Notes: generated by a model not told the origin, from the sequence alone. A stretch of DNA of 13,401 nucleotides from Bradyrhizobium sp. (GCA_028290305.1 JAQGKC010000371.1:1-13401), one strand, 5' to 3'. Numbered from the stretch's first letter, positions 1 to 6,937 are shown. Program-made: numbers and translations.

Positions 1-531
1 ATCGCGCATCGAAATCCCGGCGCTGTCCTTGACGCCAAGCACGCTCTCGTCGAACGTTCCCGCGACCGCGCGGCTGCCCAATAGCGTCGAAGCGAACCGC
101 ACCCCTTCCTCGTCGGCGAACCCGGTCACTTCAATGGTGAACGGCAATCGCCGCCCGCGTTTGTGCAGATCGGCGACGCAGGAAATCGCCGTGATCAGCC
201 CGAGCGGGCCGTCCCATTTGCCGGCATCGCGAACGGTGTCGTAATGCGAGCCCAGCATCAGGCACGGCAAACCCGGGCGCTCGCCTTCATAGCGGCCACA
301 GACGTTTCCAATCGCATCGAGATGCGCGCGCAGTCCCGCATCGCGCATCCAGGTCAGGATAAGGTCGGCGGCCGCGCGATGCTCGCTGGTGAGAAAAATG
401 CGCGCTAGATGCTCTGAAGTCGCGGAAATCGCGGCGAGTCGGTCGATCCGTCCGACGATTTCATCGCCAAGGATTTCATCGCCAAGGGATGAGCTTTGTA
501 GCCCTGGCCTGCCCGCATTCATTTCACTCAT
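1..531 (-). CDS. Allantoate amidohydrolase-like M20 zinc hydrolase (partial, 5' end)
   Basis: This is the first 177 codons of an M20-family metal-dependent amidohydrolase of the allantoate / N-carbamoyl-amino-acid amidohydrolase group. The family removes ammonia and CO2 from ureido compounds in the cytoplasm and is usually about 400-430 residues long, so more than half lies beyond the left edge. The metal-site motifs are visible: GSHYDTV (His96, Asp98), GKWDG (Asp107, the likely bridging aspartate) and ADEEGVRF (Glu141/Glu142), followed by GSRAVAGTFD, which I associate with this subgroup. The start at 531 is preceded by GGAAAAG; a second in-frame ATG three codons later (522) is possible. The gene is divergent from the BMP transporter operon and has its own sigma-54-like promoter match. 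Family assignment is firm. Allantoate as substrate is likely, but related ureidoglycolate, beta-ureidopropionate or hydantoin-derived substrates are not excluded. Confidence 0.88.
   Translation of the reverse strand, partial: MSEMNAGRPGLQSSSLGDEILGDEIVGRIDRLAAISATSEHLARIFLTSEHRAAADLILTWMRDAGLRAHLDAIGNVCGRYEGERPGLPCLMLGSHYDTVRDAGKWDGPLGLITAISCVADLHKRGRRLPFTIEVTGFADEEGVRFASTLLGSRAVAGTFDESVLGVKDSAGISMRD
457..486. repeat. Perfect 15-bp tandem duplication inside the M20 hydrolase N-terminus
   Basis: The 15-mer GATTTCATCGCCAAG occurs twice in immediate succession (457-471 and 472-486). In the protein this duplicates five residues, reading LGDEI LGDEI at residues 17-26, just before the first conserved helix. 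Because it is in frame and lies in a variable N-terminal extension, it should not disturb the active site. Confidence 0.9.
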
Positions 532-585
532 GCTTTTCCAATGACGGAGCTAAAGCCGATCCGCACGCGCTTCTCACCGATCGAT

Positions 586-600
586 ACAAATTCGGTGCCA
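586..600 (-). promoter_or_regulatory. Sigma-54-like promoter for the M20 hydrolase
   Basis: Read on the minus strand this is TGGCAC-CGAAT-TTGT, against the sigma-54 consensus TGGCAC-N5-TTGC. The -24 hexamer is perfect and the spacing exact; the -12 element has one mismatch (TTGT for TTGC). Transcription would start near 573, giving a leader of about 42 bases before the ATG at 531. The match was found by eye; the -12 mismatch makes this weaker than the opposite-facing site. Confidence 0.5.
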
Positions 601-791
601 GCGGACCGCGAATCCGAAGGTCACCCAAACTATCCGACTGGTACCAGCCTCCGCCGGCTTGACCAGCCAGCAAAATGATCGAATTCGCGCCCCGATCGGA
701 CCCGGCGAAAGTCAAATGCGGGTGAACGACTGCTTAACTCCATTGCATACAATTACGAAATATAGCTGAAATTTTAGTCTAAACCGTACCT

Positions 792-822
792 GCACAAGTT
801 TTGAACCGCACAATGTTTTGAA
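792..822. repeat. Imperfect direct repeat, candidate activator site
   Basis: GCACAA-G-TTTTGAA (792-805) is followed by GCACAA-TG-TTTTGAA (808-822). The two copies differ only by one extra spacer base and start 16 bp apart. They lie about 55-85 bp upstream of the -24 element of the plus-strand sigma-54 match, where enhancer-binding proteins often bind. I do not recognise the motif as that of a named regulator; GCAC also occurs in NtrC half-sites, but the dyad expected for NtrC is absent. Confidence 0.5.
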
Positions 823-842
823 ATATAAATTATATATTTCAA
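818..842. repeat. AT-rich inverted repeat, 9-bp arms
   Basis: TTGAAATAT (818-826) and ATATTTCAA (834-842) are perfect reverse complements separated by 7 bases. The dyad overlaps the second copy of the direct repeat. It could be an operator for a dimeric regulator or simply bendable AT-rich DNA; there is no T-run to suggest a terminator and no gene ends here. Confidence 0.5.
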
Positions 843-849
843 TTACTTA
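837..849 (+). promoter_or_regulatory. IHF-like site between enhancer repeats and sigma-54 promoter
   Basis: TTTCAATTACTTA matches the IHF consensus WATCAANNNNTTR at all defined positions except the second. It lies about 28 bp upstream of the -24 element, between the candidate activator repeats and the promoter. That is the usual place for DNA bending at sigma-54 promoters. In AT-rich DNA a near-match can arise by chance, so this is suggestive only. Confidence 0.3.
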
Positions 850-876
850 ATTGAAAAATGCCTTCCAAACAGGCTC

Positions 877-891
877 TGGCACGAAGATTGC
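877..891 (+). promoter_or_regulatory. Sigma-54 promoter for the BMP transporter / hydrolase operon
   Basis: The sequence TGGCACGAAGATTGC matches the sigma-54 core TGGCAC-N5-TTGC perfectly, including the preferred G after the hexamer and a pyrimidine before it. The -24 GG and -12 GC have exact spacing. The predicted start of transcription is near 902-903, leaving a leader of about 66 bases before the ATG at 969. In rhizobia sigma-54 promoters commonly serve nitrogen-limitation genes activated by NtrC, which fits the ureide/amide hydrolases here. Confidence 0.7.
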
Positions 892-904
892 GACAGAACC
901 GTCG

Positions 905-953
905 GGCTCCGCCGGATCGGCGAAGCCGCGAAATCAGCGGCGGTCCGTCCGCC
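905..953 (+). promoter_or_regulatory. Leader RNA with three overlapping potential hairpins
   Basis: Right after the predicted transcription start lie three short stems: 905-908/924-927 with inner stem 911-914/918-921; 925-929/937-941; and 939-943/949-953. Neighbouring stems share bases, so stem 2 excludes 1 and 3, while 1 and 3 can coexist. The ribosome site (957-962) follows directly. This could set mRNA stability or translation, but GC-rich DNA forms such stems easily and I recognise no known riboswitch. Confidence 0.3.
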
Positions 954-956
954 AAA

Positions 957-962
957 AAGGAG
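957..962 (+). promoter_or_regulatory. Ribosome binding site fixing the BMP start at 969
   Basis: AAGGAG lies 6 bases before ATG 969. This site supports the start whose product begins with a Tat-like signal, rather than the in-frame ATG at 858. The latter lies upstream of the sigma-54 promoter core and would bury the signal peptide some 37 residues into the protein. Confidence 0.85.
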
Positions 963-968
963 CATCCA

Positions 969-2078
969 ATGGATTTGGGCAGGATTTCACGACGGCATCT
1001 CTTGCAGGGAAGCGCCGCGCTGACGCTCGGCACGGCTTTCGGCGTGCGTACCGCTCTCGCGGCGGATACGACGATCGGCTTTATCTACGTCGGATCGCGC
1101 GACGACTACGGCTACAATCAGGCTCATGCGCAAGGAGCGGCGGCGCTGAAGAAGATGCCCGGCATCAAGGTCGTCGAGGAAGAAAAGGTTCCGGAAACCG
1201 ACGCCGTCGAAAAAACGATGGAATCGATAATCAACCTTGATGGCGCAACGCTGCTCTTCCCGACCTCATTCGGATACTACAATCCGCATATGATCAAGAT
1301 GGCGACCAAGTTTCCGAAGCTTCGCTTCGAACACTGCGGTGGCTTGTGGACCGACAAGGATCCCAAGAACGCGGGCAGCTATTTCGGCTATATCGACGAG
1401 GCGCAATACATTTCCGGTATCGTGGCCGGCTATTCGACCAAAACCAACAAGCTCGGCTTTGTCGCCGCCAAGCCGATCCCCCAGGTGCTGCGCAACATCA
1501 ATGCCTTCACGCTCGGCGCCAAGCTCGCCAATCCGAAGGCTACCACGCAGGTGATCTTCACCGGTGACTGGTCGATGCCGGTCAAGGAAGCCGAGGCAAC
1601 CAACAGCCTGATCGATCAGGGCGTCGATGTCCTGACCTGCCACGTCGACGGACCGAAGACCATGGTCGAGAACGCGGCGCGGCGAGGCGCGATGGTTTGC
1701 GGCTATCACGTCAATCAGTCGCCGCTGGCGCCGAAGGCCTACCTGACCGGCGCAGAGTGGAATTGGGAAGCGCTTTATCCGAAGTTCGTGAAAATGATCG
1801 CCGCCGGCGAAGCGATTCCGAATTTCTATCGTGGCGGCCTGAAAGAAGAGATCGTCAAGGTCTCGCCCTATGGCGAAGCGGTCTCGGCGGAAGCGCGCAA
1901 ACATGCGGACGACATCAAAGCGAAGCTCACCGCCGGCGATTACGTCATCTTCAAAGGCCCGATCATGGACAACAAGGGCAAAACCGTGATCGCCGCCGGA
2001 ACCGATCGCGGCCAGAAGGACCCCGAACTCGAAAAGATGGACTATCTGGTGGAAGGCGTCATCGGAGCGACTTCGTGA
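969..2078 (+). CDS. BMP-family ABC transporter substrate-binding protein with Tat-like signal
   Basis: This is a 369-residue periplasmic ligand-binding protein of the BMP (PnrA-like, basic membrane protein) family, which delivers nucleosides, purines or related heterocycles to an ABC importer. Residues 7-13 read SRRHLLQ, a twin-arginine motif, followed by a hydrophobic stretch and a likely cleavage site after Ala31 (ALA|AD). The mature protein opens with IGFIYVGSRDDYGYNQAH, the typical BMP first strand and glycine-rich loop. FPTSFGYYNPHM, FEHCGGLW and LIDQGVDVLTCHVDGP mark the sugar-binding-like fold. It is first in an operon with two permeases, a hydrolase, an ATPase and a deaminase. Its ligand-facing residues differ from those of the second BMP protein in this window (CGGLW versus CSGYK), implying a different ligand. 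No lipobox cysteine is present, as expected for a soluble protein in a Gram-negative. Family certain; ligand unknown, possibly a ureide. Confidence 0.92.
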   Translation: MDLGRISRRHLLQGSAALTLGTAFGVRTALAADTTIGFIYVGSRDDYGYNQAHAQGAAALKKMPGIKVVEEEKVPETDAVEKTMESIINLDGATLLFPTSFGYYNPHMIKMATKFPKLRFEHCGGLWTDKDPKNAGSYFGYIDEAQYISGIVAGYSTKTNKLGFVAAKPIPQVLRNINAFTLGAKLANPKATTQVIFTGDWSMPVKEAEATNSLIDQGVDVLTCHVDGPKTMVENAARRGAMVCGYHVNQSPLAPKAYLTGAEWNWEALYPKFVKMIAAGEAIPNFYRGGLKEEIVKVSPYGEAVSAEARKHADDIKAKLTAGDYVIFKGPIMDNKGKTVIAAGTDRGQKDPELEKMDYLVEGVIGATS

Positions 2079-3184
2079 CATCAGACGTCGCAGATCCCGC
2101 CGATGGAGCTGTGATTTCTCCGGCCGCGGATCCGGGGTTTCTGCAGCGCTACGGCGGGACCATCGAATACCTTCTCATTCCGGGCGCGGCGCTGGTCGGC
2201 GCGCTCGGGGTATTCGGGATATTTGTTGCCCTATTCGGCAAAAGCCCGCTCGATCTTTATTTTTATATGTACCAGGGCGCGTTCGGCACCTGGTTTTCCT
2301 GGCAGAACACGCTGACGCGCGCGGCGCCCCTGATCCTGACCGCGCTGTGCACCGCGCTCCCCGCACAACTCGGCATGGTCATCATCGGCGGCGAAGGTGC
2401 GCTCCTGATCGGTGCGCTGGCAGCCACCAGCGCGGCGTTATTGCTGCAATCGGCGCCGCCGCTGGTGGTACAGTCGGCGATGGTCTGCGCCGGCATGATC
2501 GGCGGCGGACTTTGGATTATGCTCTCCGGCGCCCTTCGGCAATACCGCGGCGTCAATGAAACCATTTCCAGCCTGCTGCTGGTCTACATCGCGCTCGCGA
2601 TCCTCAACCATCTAGTCGAGGGCATGATGCGCGACCCCGCCAGCCTCAACAAACCGTCGACCCGCGAGATCGGCGCCGCCAACATGATCGGCTCGATCCC
2701 AGGCACCGATGTGCATTGGGGACTGGTATTTGGCATCGTCGCCGCCGTCGCGTCTTACATCCTGATCTATCACACCGTGTTCGGCTTCGCCGCGCGGGTC
2801 GCGGGGGGCAACATTCGTGCGGCCAAGATTGTCGGCCTCGGCGTTAGCAAACTGATCCTGACGATCTGTTTTCTGGCGGGCGCATCGGCCGGCCTTGCCG
2901 GAATGGTCGAAGTCGCCGCGGTGCAGGGCCGCACCAACGCCAACCTCGCCGCCGGTTACGGCTTTACCGGCATCCTCGTCGCCTTCCTGGCGCGGCAAAA
3001 TCCGCTGGCGATCATTCCCGTGGCGATCCTGCTGGGCGGCATCAGCGCCAGTGGCGGCTTGCTGCAGCGCCGGCTCGGACTGCCTGACGCCTCCGTACAG
3101 GTGCTGCAGGGAATTATCTTCGTCGCCGTTCTGGCAAGCGATGCGCTTTATGGACGAATTGGCTTTCTGAAAGGCAAATCCTGA
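2075..3184 (+). CDS. BMP-type ABC transporter permease (first of pair)
   Basis: This inner-membrane permease of 369 residues belongs to the BPD_transp_2 family (YufP / RbsC-like) and pairs with the next gene. The GTG start at 2075 overlaps the BMP stop as GTGA and has GGAG 7 bases upstream; the frame continues further up, but only as a shadow of the BMP gene. A cytoplasmic N-terminus of about 30 residues precedes roughly 8-9 hydrophobic segments (first about 30-54, last about 341-358). Family landmarks are RGVNETISSLLLVYIA (159-173), where ATPase contact is expected, and GYGFTGILVAFLARQNPLAI (294-313). The usual NIGAEGQ motif reads IIGGEGA here (103-109), whereas the matching permease of the second transporter keeps the canonical form. 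That may reflect a specialised pore, but function should be retained. Confidence 0.92.
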   Translation: MTSDVADPADGAVISPAADPGFLQRYGGTIEYLLIPGAALVGALGVFGIFVALFGKSPLDLYFYMYQGAFGTWFSWQNTLTRAAPLILTALCTALPAQLGMVIIGGEGALLIGALAATSAALLLQSAPPLVVQSAMVCAGMIGGGLWIMLSGALRQYRGVNETISSLLLVYIALAILNHLVEGMMRDPASLNKPSTREIGAANMIGSIPGTDVHWGLVFGIVAAVASYILIYHTVFGFAARVAGGNIRAAKIVGLGVSKLILTICFLAGASAGLAGMVEVAAVQGRTNANLAAGYGFTGILVAFLARQNPLAIIPVAILLGGISASGGLLQRRLGLPDASVQVLQGIIFVAVLASDALYGRIGFLKGKS

Positions 3185-3185
3185 C

Positions 3186-4112
3186 ATGGCGGACGGAACG
3201 ATCGGACTCTGGACCGTCCCTCTCGCCGTGTTCGGCGGCGCCATCCGCGTCTCTACGCCGTTTCTGTTTGTCAGCCTCGGCGAATGCATCACCGAGCGCA
3301 GCGGACGCATCAACCTTGGCCTTGAGGGCACCCTCGTGATGGGTGCGATGAGCGCCTACGGTATCTCCTATCTGACGGGCTCGCCTTGGCTTGGTGTGCT
3401 CGCCGCCGGTGTGACCGGCGCCCTTCTCGGCGCGCTCCATGCCGGCATTTGCTCGCTGCCGCGCGTGAACGACATCGCGGTCGGCATCGCGCTGATGCTG
3501 TTCGGGACAGGGCTCGCATTCTATCTTGGAAAGCCGCTGATCGAACCGACGGCGCCACGGTTGCCCGCGATCGATTTCGGATGGTGGAGCGATATCTCGC
3601 AGGTTCGCGCGGCGCTGCGGATAAATGTGCTGTTTCTGATCGGCATCGTCCTCGCACCGGTTTTAACCTGGGCGTTTCGAACGACGCGCTGGGGCTTGTT
3701 GATCCGCACCGCCGGCGAGAGTTCGGATGCCGCGAGGTCCATGGGATATTCTGTTCTCGCGATCCGTCTGCGGGCGACCATGGTCGGGGGATTTCTCGCC
3801 GGCATCGGCGGTTCGTTCCTGTCGTTGTTCTATCCCGGTAGCTGGAATGAGGGCCTCTCCAGCGGACAGGGCATCACCGCGGTGGCGCTGGTGATCTTTG
3901 CGCGATGGGATCCGATGTTGTGCATGTGGGCATCGCTGGCGTTCGGCGGTGCAGCCGCGCTCGGACCGGCGCTGCAGTCGGTCGGCGTGACTTCCGGTTA
4001 TCACCTGTTCAATGCCGCGCCCTACATCCTGACGCTGGCGATCATGATCATCACCTGCTCGCCTAAGCGCACGCTGACCGGTGCGCCCGCCGAACTATCG
4101 ATTACCCGATGA
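3186..4112 (+). CDS. BMP-type ABC transporter permease (second of pair)
   Basis: This is a 308-residue inner-membrane permease of the BPD_transp_2 family (YufQ-like), the shorter partner of the preceding permease. It starts one base after the upstream stop, so the two are probably translationally coupled; GAAAGG about 13 bases upstream is a weak ribosome site. Landmarks are TERSGRINLGLEG (36-48), the signature of this subunit, NDIAVGIALMLFGTG (95-109), and the cytoplasmic loop GESSDAARSMGYSV (177-190), expected to touch the ATPase. About eight hydrophobic segments can be seen. Length and motifs are normal for the family. Substrate is not readable from the sequence. Confidence 0.92.
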   Translation: MADGTIGLWTVPLAVFGGAIRVSTPFLFVSLGECITERSGRINLGLEGTLVMGAMSAYGISYLTGSPWLGVLAAGVTGALLGALHAGICSLPRVNDIAVGIALMLFGTGLAFYLGKPLIEPTAPRLPAIDFGWWSDISQVRAALRINVLFLIGIVLAPVLTWAFRTTRWGLLIRTAGESSDAARSMGYSVLAIRLRATMVGGFLAGIGGSFLSLFYPGSWNEGLSSGQGITAVALVIFARWDPMLCMWASLAFGGAAALGPALQSVGVTSGYHLFNAAPYILTLAIMIITCSPKRTLTGAPAELSITR

Positions 4113-4133
4113 ACCGACAGACGAGACCATGCC

Positions 4134-4817
4134 ATGGCTGAGCGCTATCTGAAGTCCGAACCCTATGCGTGGCCCTACAATGGCGATCTGCGCCCCGAAA
4201 ATACCGCGCTCATCATCATCGACATGCAGACCGACTTCTGCGGCGTCGGCGGCTATGTCGATAAAATGGGATACGACCTGTCAATGACGCGGGCGCCGAT
4301 CGAGCCGATCAAGCAGTTGCTCGCCGTGATGCGAGAGCAGGGCTTCCACATCATCCATACCCGCGAGGGTCATCGTCCCGATCTCACCGACCTGCCCGCC
4401 AACAAGCGCTGGCGGTCGCGCCAGATCGGCGCCGGGATCGGTGACCCCGGTCCATGCGGCCGTGTGCTGGTCCGTGGCGAAGCCGGTTGGGAGATTATCC
4501 CCGACCTGGCGCCGCTGCCGGGCGAACCCATCATCGACAAGCCCGGCAAGGGATCGTTCTGCGCCACTGATCTGGAACTGATGCTGCGGCTGCGCGGCAT
4601 CGAGAACCTCGTGCTTACCGGCATCACCACCGACGTCTGTGTTCATACCACCATGCGGGAAGCCAACGACCGCGGTTTCGAATGCGTCCTGATCGAGGAT
4701 TGCTGTGCCGCGACCGACAAGAGCAATCACGATCACGCCCTGAAAATGATCAAGATGCAAGGCGGTGTGTTCGGCGCTGTCGCTACTTCCGCGGCGCTGA
4801 TTGGAGCCTTGTCATGA
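4134..4817 (+). CDS. biuH: Biuret amidohydrolase-like cysteine hydrolase (isochorismatase family)
   Basis: This cytoplasmic cysteine hydrolase of 227 residues has the isochorismatase-like fold. The catalytic triad is visible: Asp30 in IIIDMQTDF, Lys136 in IIDKPGKG and Cys169 in GITTDVCV, followed by [10 protein letters not shown]. From memory, the Rhizobium leguminosarum biuret hydrolase shares most blocks ([47 protein letters not shown]). Its residues Asp36/Lys142/Cys175/Gln215 correspond to Asp30/Lys136/Cys169/Gln209 here, a constant shift of six. BiuH turns biuret into allophanate and ammonia. The ribosome site is weak. The stop overlaps the next gene's start as ATGA, so the enzyme is coupled to the transporter ATPase. 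Alternatives are triuret hydrolase or a ureidoacrylate (RutB-like) or other ureide amidohydrolase. Fold certain, substrate probable only; no allophanate hydrolase is in the window. Confidence 0.82.
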   Translation: MAERYLKSEPYAWPYNGDLRPENTALIIIDMQTDFCGVGGYVDKMGYDLSMTRAPIEPIKQLLAVMREQGFHIIHTREGHRPDLTDLPANKRWRSRQIGAGIGDPGPCGRVLVRGEAGWEIIPDLAPLPGEPIIDKPGKGSFCATDLELMLRLRGIENLVLTGITTDVCVHTTMREANDRGFECVLIEDCCAATDKSNHDHALKMIKMQGGVFGAVATSAALIGALS

Positions 4818-6346
4818 TCATTGGCGAAATGCCTCTGCCAAGCGGGGCACTTGGCGTTGATGCCGTCGCCATGACCATGCGGTTCGGCGATTTCGTCGCA
4901 CTGGACAATGTTGAACTGAAAGTGCGCCCCGGCTCGTTCCATGCGCTGCTCGGCGAAAACGGCGCCGGCAAAAGCACCCTCGTGAAATGCATCATGGGCT
5001 ATTACCACCCGACCGAAGGCGATGTGCTGGTCGGCGGCCGCGAACAGGCGATCGCCAATCCAAAGGACGCCCACGCGCTCGGCCTCGGCATGGTGTATCA
5101 GCATTTCACGCTGGTGCCGGCGATGACGGTCGCTGAGAACCTCGTGCTCGCGCGCGACGATGTCCCGGCGGTTGTCGACTGGGCCAAGGAAAAGAAAGAA
5201 TTGGAAGCGTTTCTGGCGCGGATGCCGTTCAAGGTGCCGCTCGACGCCAGGGTCTCCGACATTTCCGCAGGCGAGCGGCAAAAATGCGAAATCCTAAAAC
5301 AGCTTTACCTCAAACGGCGCTTTCTGATCCTTGACGAGCCGACATCGGTGCTGACGCCGGGCGAAGCCGACGAAGTGCTGGGAATGCTGCGCGCCATGGT
5401 AGTCGGCGGCGACCTGACGATTTTGATGATCACACACAAATTTCGCGAGGTGATGGCGTTCGCCGACGAAGTGACCATCCTTCGCCGCGGCAAGCTGGCC
5501 GGTCACGGCAGGGTCGCGGATCTTACGCCGGACGATATGGCTCGCACCATGATCGGCGCGGAGGAATTGACCATTCAGCCGAGCCGGGTCGGAGAAGTCG
5601 GCGAGACTCGCCTCGAACTCAGCAAACTCAACGCGCTCGACGACGCCGGTGCGGTCGCGGTCCATGACGTTTCGCTTAGCGTCCGCGGCGGAGAGATCGT
5701 GGGCATCGCAGGCGTTTCCGGCAACGGCCAACGACAGCTTGTCGAAGTGCTCGCTGGCCAGCGCGAAGCCGAAAGCGGCGAAATTCGCGTGGCGGGCGAT
5801 ATCTATCACGCCAGCCGCAAGGAAATGCGCCGGCACAGGATGTCGCTACTGCCCGAAGAGCCGTTGAAGAACGCCTGCGTCGGTGGCATGAGCGTCGCCG
5901 ACAACATCGCCTTCCGCGAATTTGACCGGGCGCCCTTCGCAAGCGGCGGCTGGTGGCTCAACCGCGCTGCGTTTCGCGACGACGCCGAGAAGAAGATCGC
6001 GCGATACAAGATCAAGACCCGCACGCCCGATACGCCGATCTCGGCGCTCTCCGGCGGCAATGTTCAGCGCGCCGTGCTGGCGCGCGAACTGGGTGGCGAT
6101 GTCGAGGTTTTGATCGCCGCCAATCCCTGTTTCGGCCTGGATTTCGCGGCTGTTGCGCAAATTCATGCCGAGATCATGGCCGCGCGAAACCGCGGCGCCG
6201 CCGTGCTGCTGGTGAGTGAGGACCTCGACGAATTGCTCGAGCTGTCGGATCGACTGGTGGTGATGTTTCACGGCCAGTTCGTTTACGAAGCGCGTGCCAG
6301 CGAAGCCGACCTCACGGAAATCGGGCGGCACATGGCGGGGCACTGA
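4814..6346 (+). CDS. Sugar/nucleoside-type double-domain ABC ATPase (first transporter)
   Basis: This 510-residue cytoplasmic ATPase with two fused nucleotide-binding domains (YufO / RbsA-like) powers the BMP importer. The ATG overlaps the hydrolase stop (ATGA). The N-terminal domain is complete: Walker [10 protein letters not shown] (47-55), Q-loop YQHF (Gln96), signature ISAGERQ (150-156), Walker B LILDEP (171-176) and switch His208. The C-terminal domain is degenerate: its P-loop reads [10 protein letters not shown] (297-306) without the GKS/T, and the Walker B region is [11 protein letters not shown] (433-443), lacking the DE pair, although LSGGNVQ (412-418) is kept. This asymmetry is common in the family, so one site probably hydrolyses ATP. 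The gene position, after the hydrolase instead of beside the permeases, is the unusual aspect. Confidence 0.93.
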   Translation: MIIGEMPLPSGALGVDAVAMTMRFGDFVALDNVELKVRPGSFHALLGENGAGKSTLVKCIMGYYHPTEGDVLVGGREQAIANPKDAHALGLGMVYQHFTLVPAMTVAENLVLARDDVPAVVDWAKEKKELEAFLARMPFKVPLDARVSDISAGERQKCEILKQLYLKRRFLILDEPTSVLTPGEADEVLGMLRAMVVGGDLTILMITHKFREVMAFADEVTILRRGKLAGHGRVADLTPDDMARTMIGAEELTIQPSRVGEVGETRLELSKLNALDDAGAVAVHDVSLSVRGGEIVGIAGVSGNGQRQLVEVLAGQREAESGEIRVAGDIYHASRKEMRRHRMSLLPEEPLKNACVGGMSVADNIAFREFDRAPFASGGWWLNRAAFRDDAEKKIARYKIKTRTPDTPISALSGGNVQRAVLARELGGDVEVLIAANPCFGLDFAAVAQIHAEIMAARNRGAAVLLVSEDLDELLELSDRLVVMFHGQFVYEARASEADLTEIGRHMAGH

Positions 6347-6396
6347 TCGGTTCGCTTGCTCGTCCCGGCTGCCGTCGGCATGATGCAGCGAACGGC

Positions 6397-6401
6397 AGGA
6401 G
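6397..6401 (+). promoter_or_regulatory. Ribosome binding site fixing the deaminase start
   Basis: AGGAG ends 5 bases before ATG 6407. The frame is open back to a TTG at 6356 and an ATG at 6380, but neither has a comparable site, and the added residues are not part of the deaminase fold. Confidence 0.7.
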
Positions 6402-6406
6402 CGGCC

Positions 6407-6907
6407 ATGACCAGCATATCGAATATGAGTACCTCAGAGCTCGATGAGTATTTTCTGCGCCGGTCATTCGAAGTTGCCCGCCGCGCGATAACCCATGGCA
6501 ATCATCCGTTCGGCGCCATCCTGGTCGACCAAAACCGCAACGTTCTGATCGAGGTCGAGAACGGCTATATGCCGGCGCGCGACGGGACGGCCCATGCCGA
6601 ACGGCTGCTTGCGACGCAGGCCTGCACGACCCTTAGGCCTGGTGTCCTCAGGACGGCCACCCTGTATTCGTCCGCCGAACCCTGTGCGATGTGTGCCGGC
6701 GCGATCTACTGGGCGGGAATCGGCCGCCTGGTTTACGGCCTGAGCGAACATCGATTGCGTGGCGTAACCGGAAATCATCCGGAAAATCCGACGCTCGATC
6801 TACCCTGCCGCGAGGTGTTCAATAGCGGACAGCGAGCGACCGAAATCGTTGGACCATTGCTCGAGGAAGAGGCGGAAGCGTTGCACGCCGGGGTCTGGGA
6901 GAAATAG
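6407..6907 (+). CDS. CDA-fold nucleoside/nucleobase deaminase (guanine deaminase-like)
   Basis: This 166-residue zinc deaminase belongs to the cytidine/deoxycytidylate deaminase superfamily. The zinc ligands and catalytic glutamate are present: THE-type motif TAHAE (His63, Glu65) and EPCAMCAG (Cys93, Cys96). GNHPFGAILV (31-40) and AIYWAGIGRLVYG (99-111) resemble bacterial guanine deaminases and TadA-like proteins. TadA itself is unlikely, because the gene sits at the end of a transporter operon and its C-terminus (ENPTLDLPCREVF) differs from what I expect of TadA. The gene follows the ATPase by 60 bases and is probably cotranscribed. In context it would strip an amino group from an imported or derived heterocycle in the cytoplasm. 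Guanine, cytosine and an s-triazine amine are all conceivable; the substrate cannot be read. An internal start at 6425 is a less likely alternative. Confidence 0.85.
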   Translation: MTSISNMSTSELDEYFLRRSFEVARRAITHGNHPFGAILVDQNRNVLIEVENGYMPARDGTAHAERLLATQACTTLRPGVLRTATLYSSAEPCAMCAGAIYWAGIGRLVYGLSEHRLRGVTGNHPENPTLDLPCREVFNSGQRATEIVGPLLEEEAEALHAGVWEK

Positions 6908-6937
6908 CCGTCCGGGGTTCAGGTTCCCGAAACAGAA

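Larger units (their letters stand above)
532..968. other. Divergent intergenic control region (437 bp)
   Basis: I see no supportable gene between the divergent M20 hydrolase and BMP genes. The left half (532-720) has ordinary GC content and contains a perfect 10-bp palindrome, CTGGTACCAG, at 638-647. The stretch from about 720 to 860 is strikingly AT-rich for this genome and holds a direct repeat, an inverted repeat and an IHF-like sequence. Sigma-54-type promoter matches sit near both ends and point outward. The last 65 bases are a GC-rich leader with potential hairpins. The small open frames here lack convincing ribosome sites and family features. Confidence 0.75.

Noticed and set aside
524..715. 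63-codon minus-strand frame upstream of the M20 hydrolase
   Set aside because: It overlaps the hydrolase start and the sigma-54-like promoter match and has no family features.
858..968. Longer N-terminus for the first BMP protein starting at ATG 858
   Set aside because: It lies upstream of the sigma-54 promoter core, has no good ribosome site, and would place the Tat-like signal about 44 residues inside the protein; AAGGAG before ATG 969 is far better.
1697..2074. Upstream extension of the first permease frame
   Set aside because: It is an open frame inside the BMP gene with arginine-rich, non-membrane composition; GTG 2075 with GGAG and a GTGA overlap is the sensible start.
1266..2081. Long minus-strand frame opposite the first BMP gene
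   Set aside because: It is the antisense shadow of a GC-rich gene; the product has no recognisable domain.
5693..6140. Degenerate C-terminal ATPase domain as a sign of a broken gene
   Set aside because: Loss of the second P-loop lysine and Walker B acids is usual in RbsA/YufO-type double ATPases, and the other ATPase here shows the same pattern.
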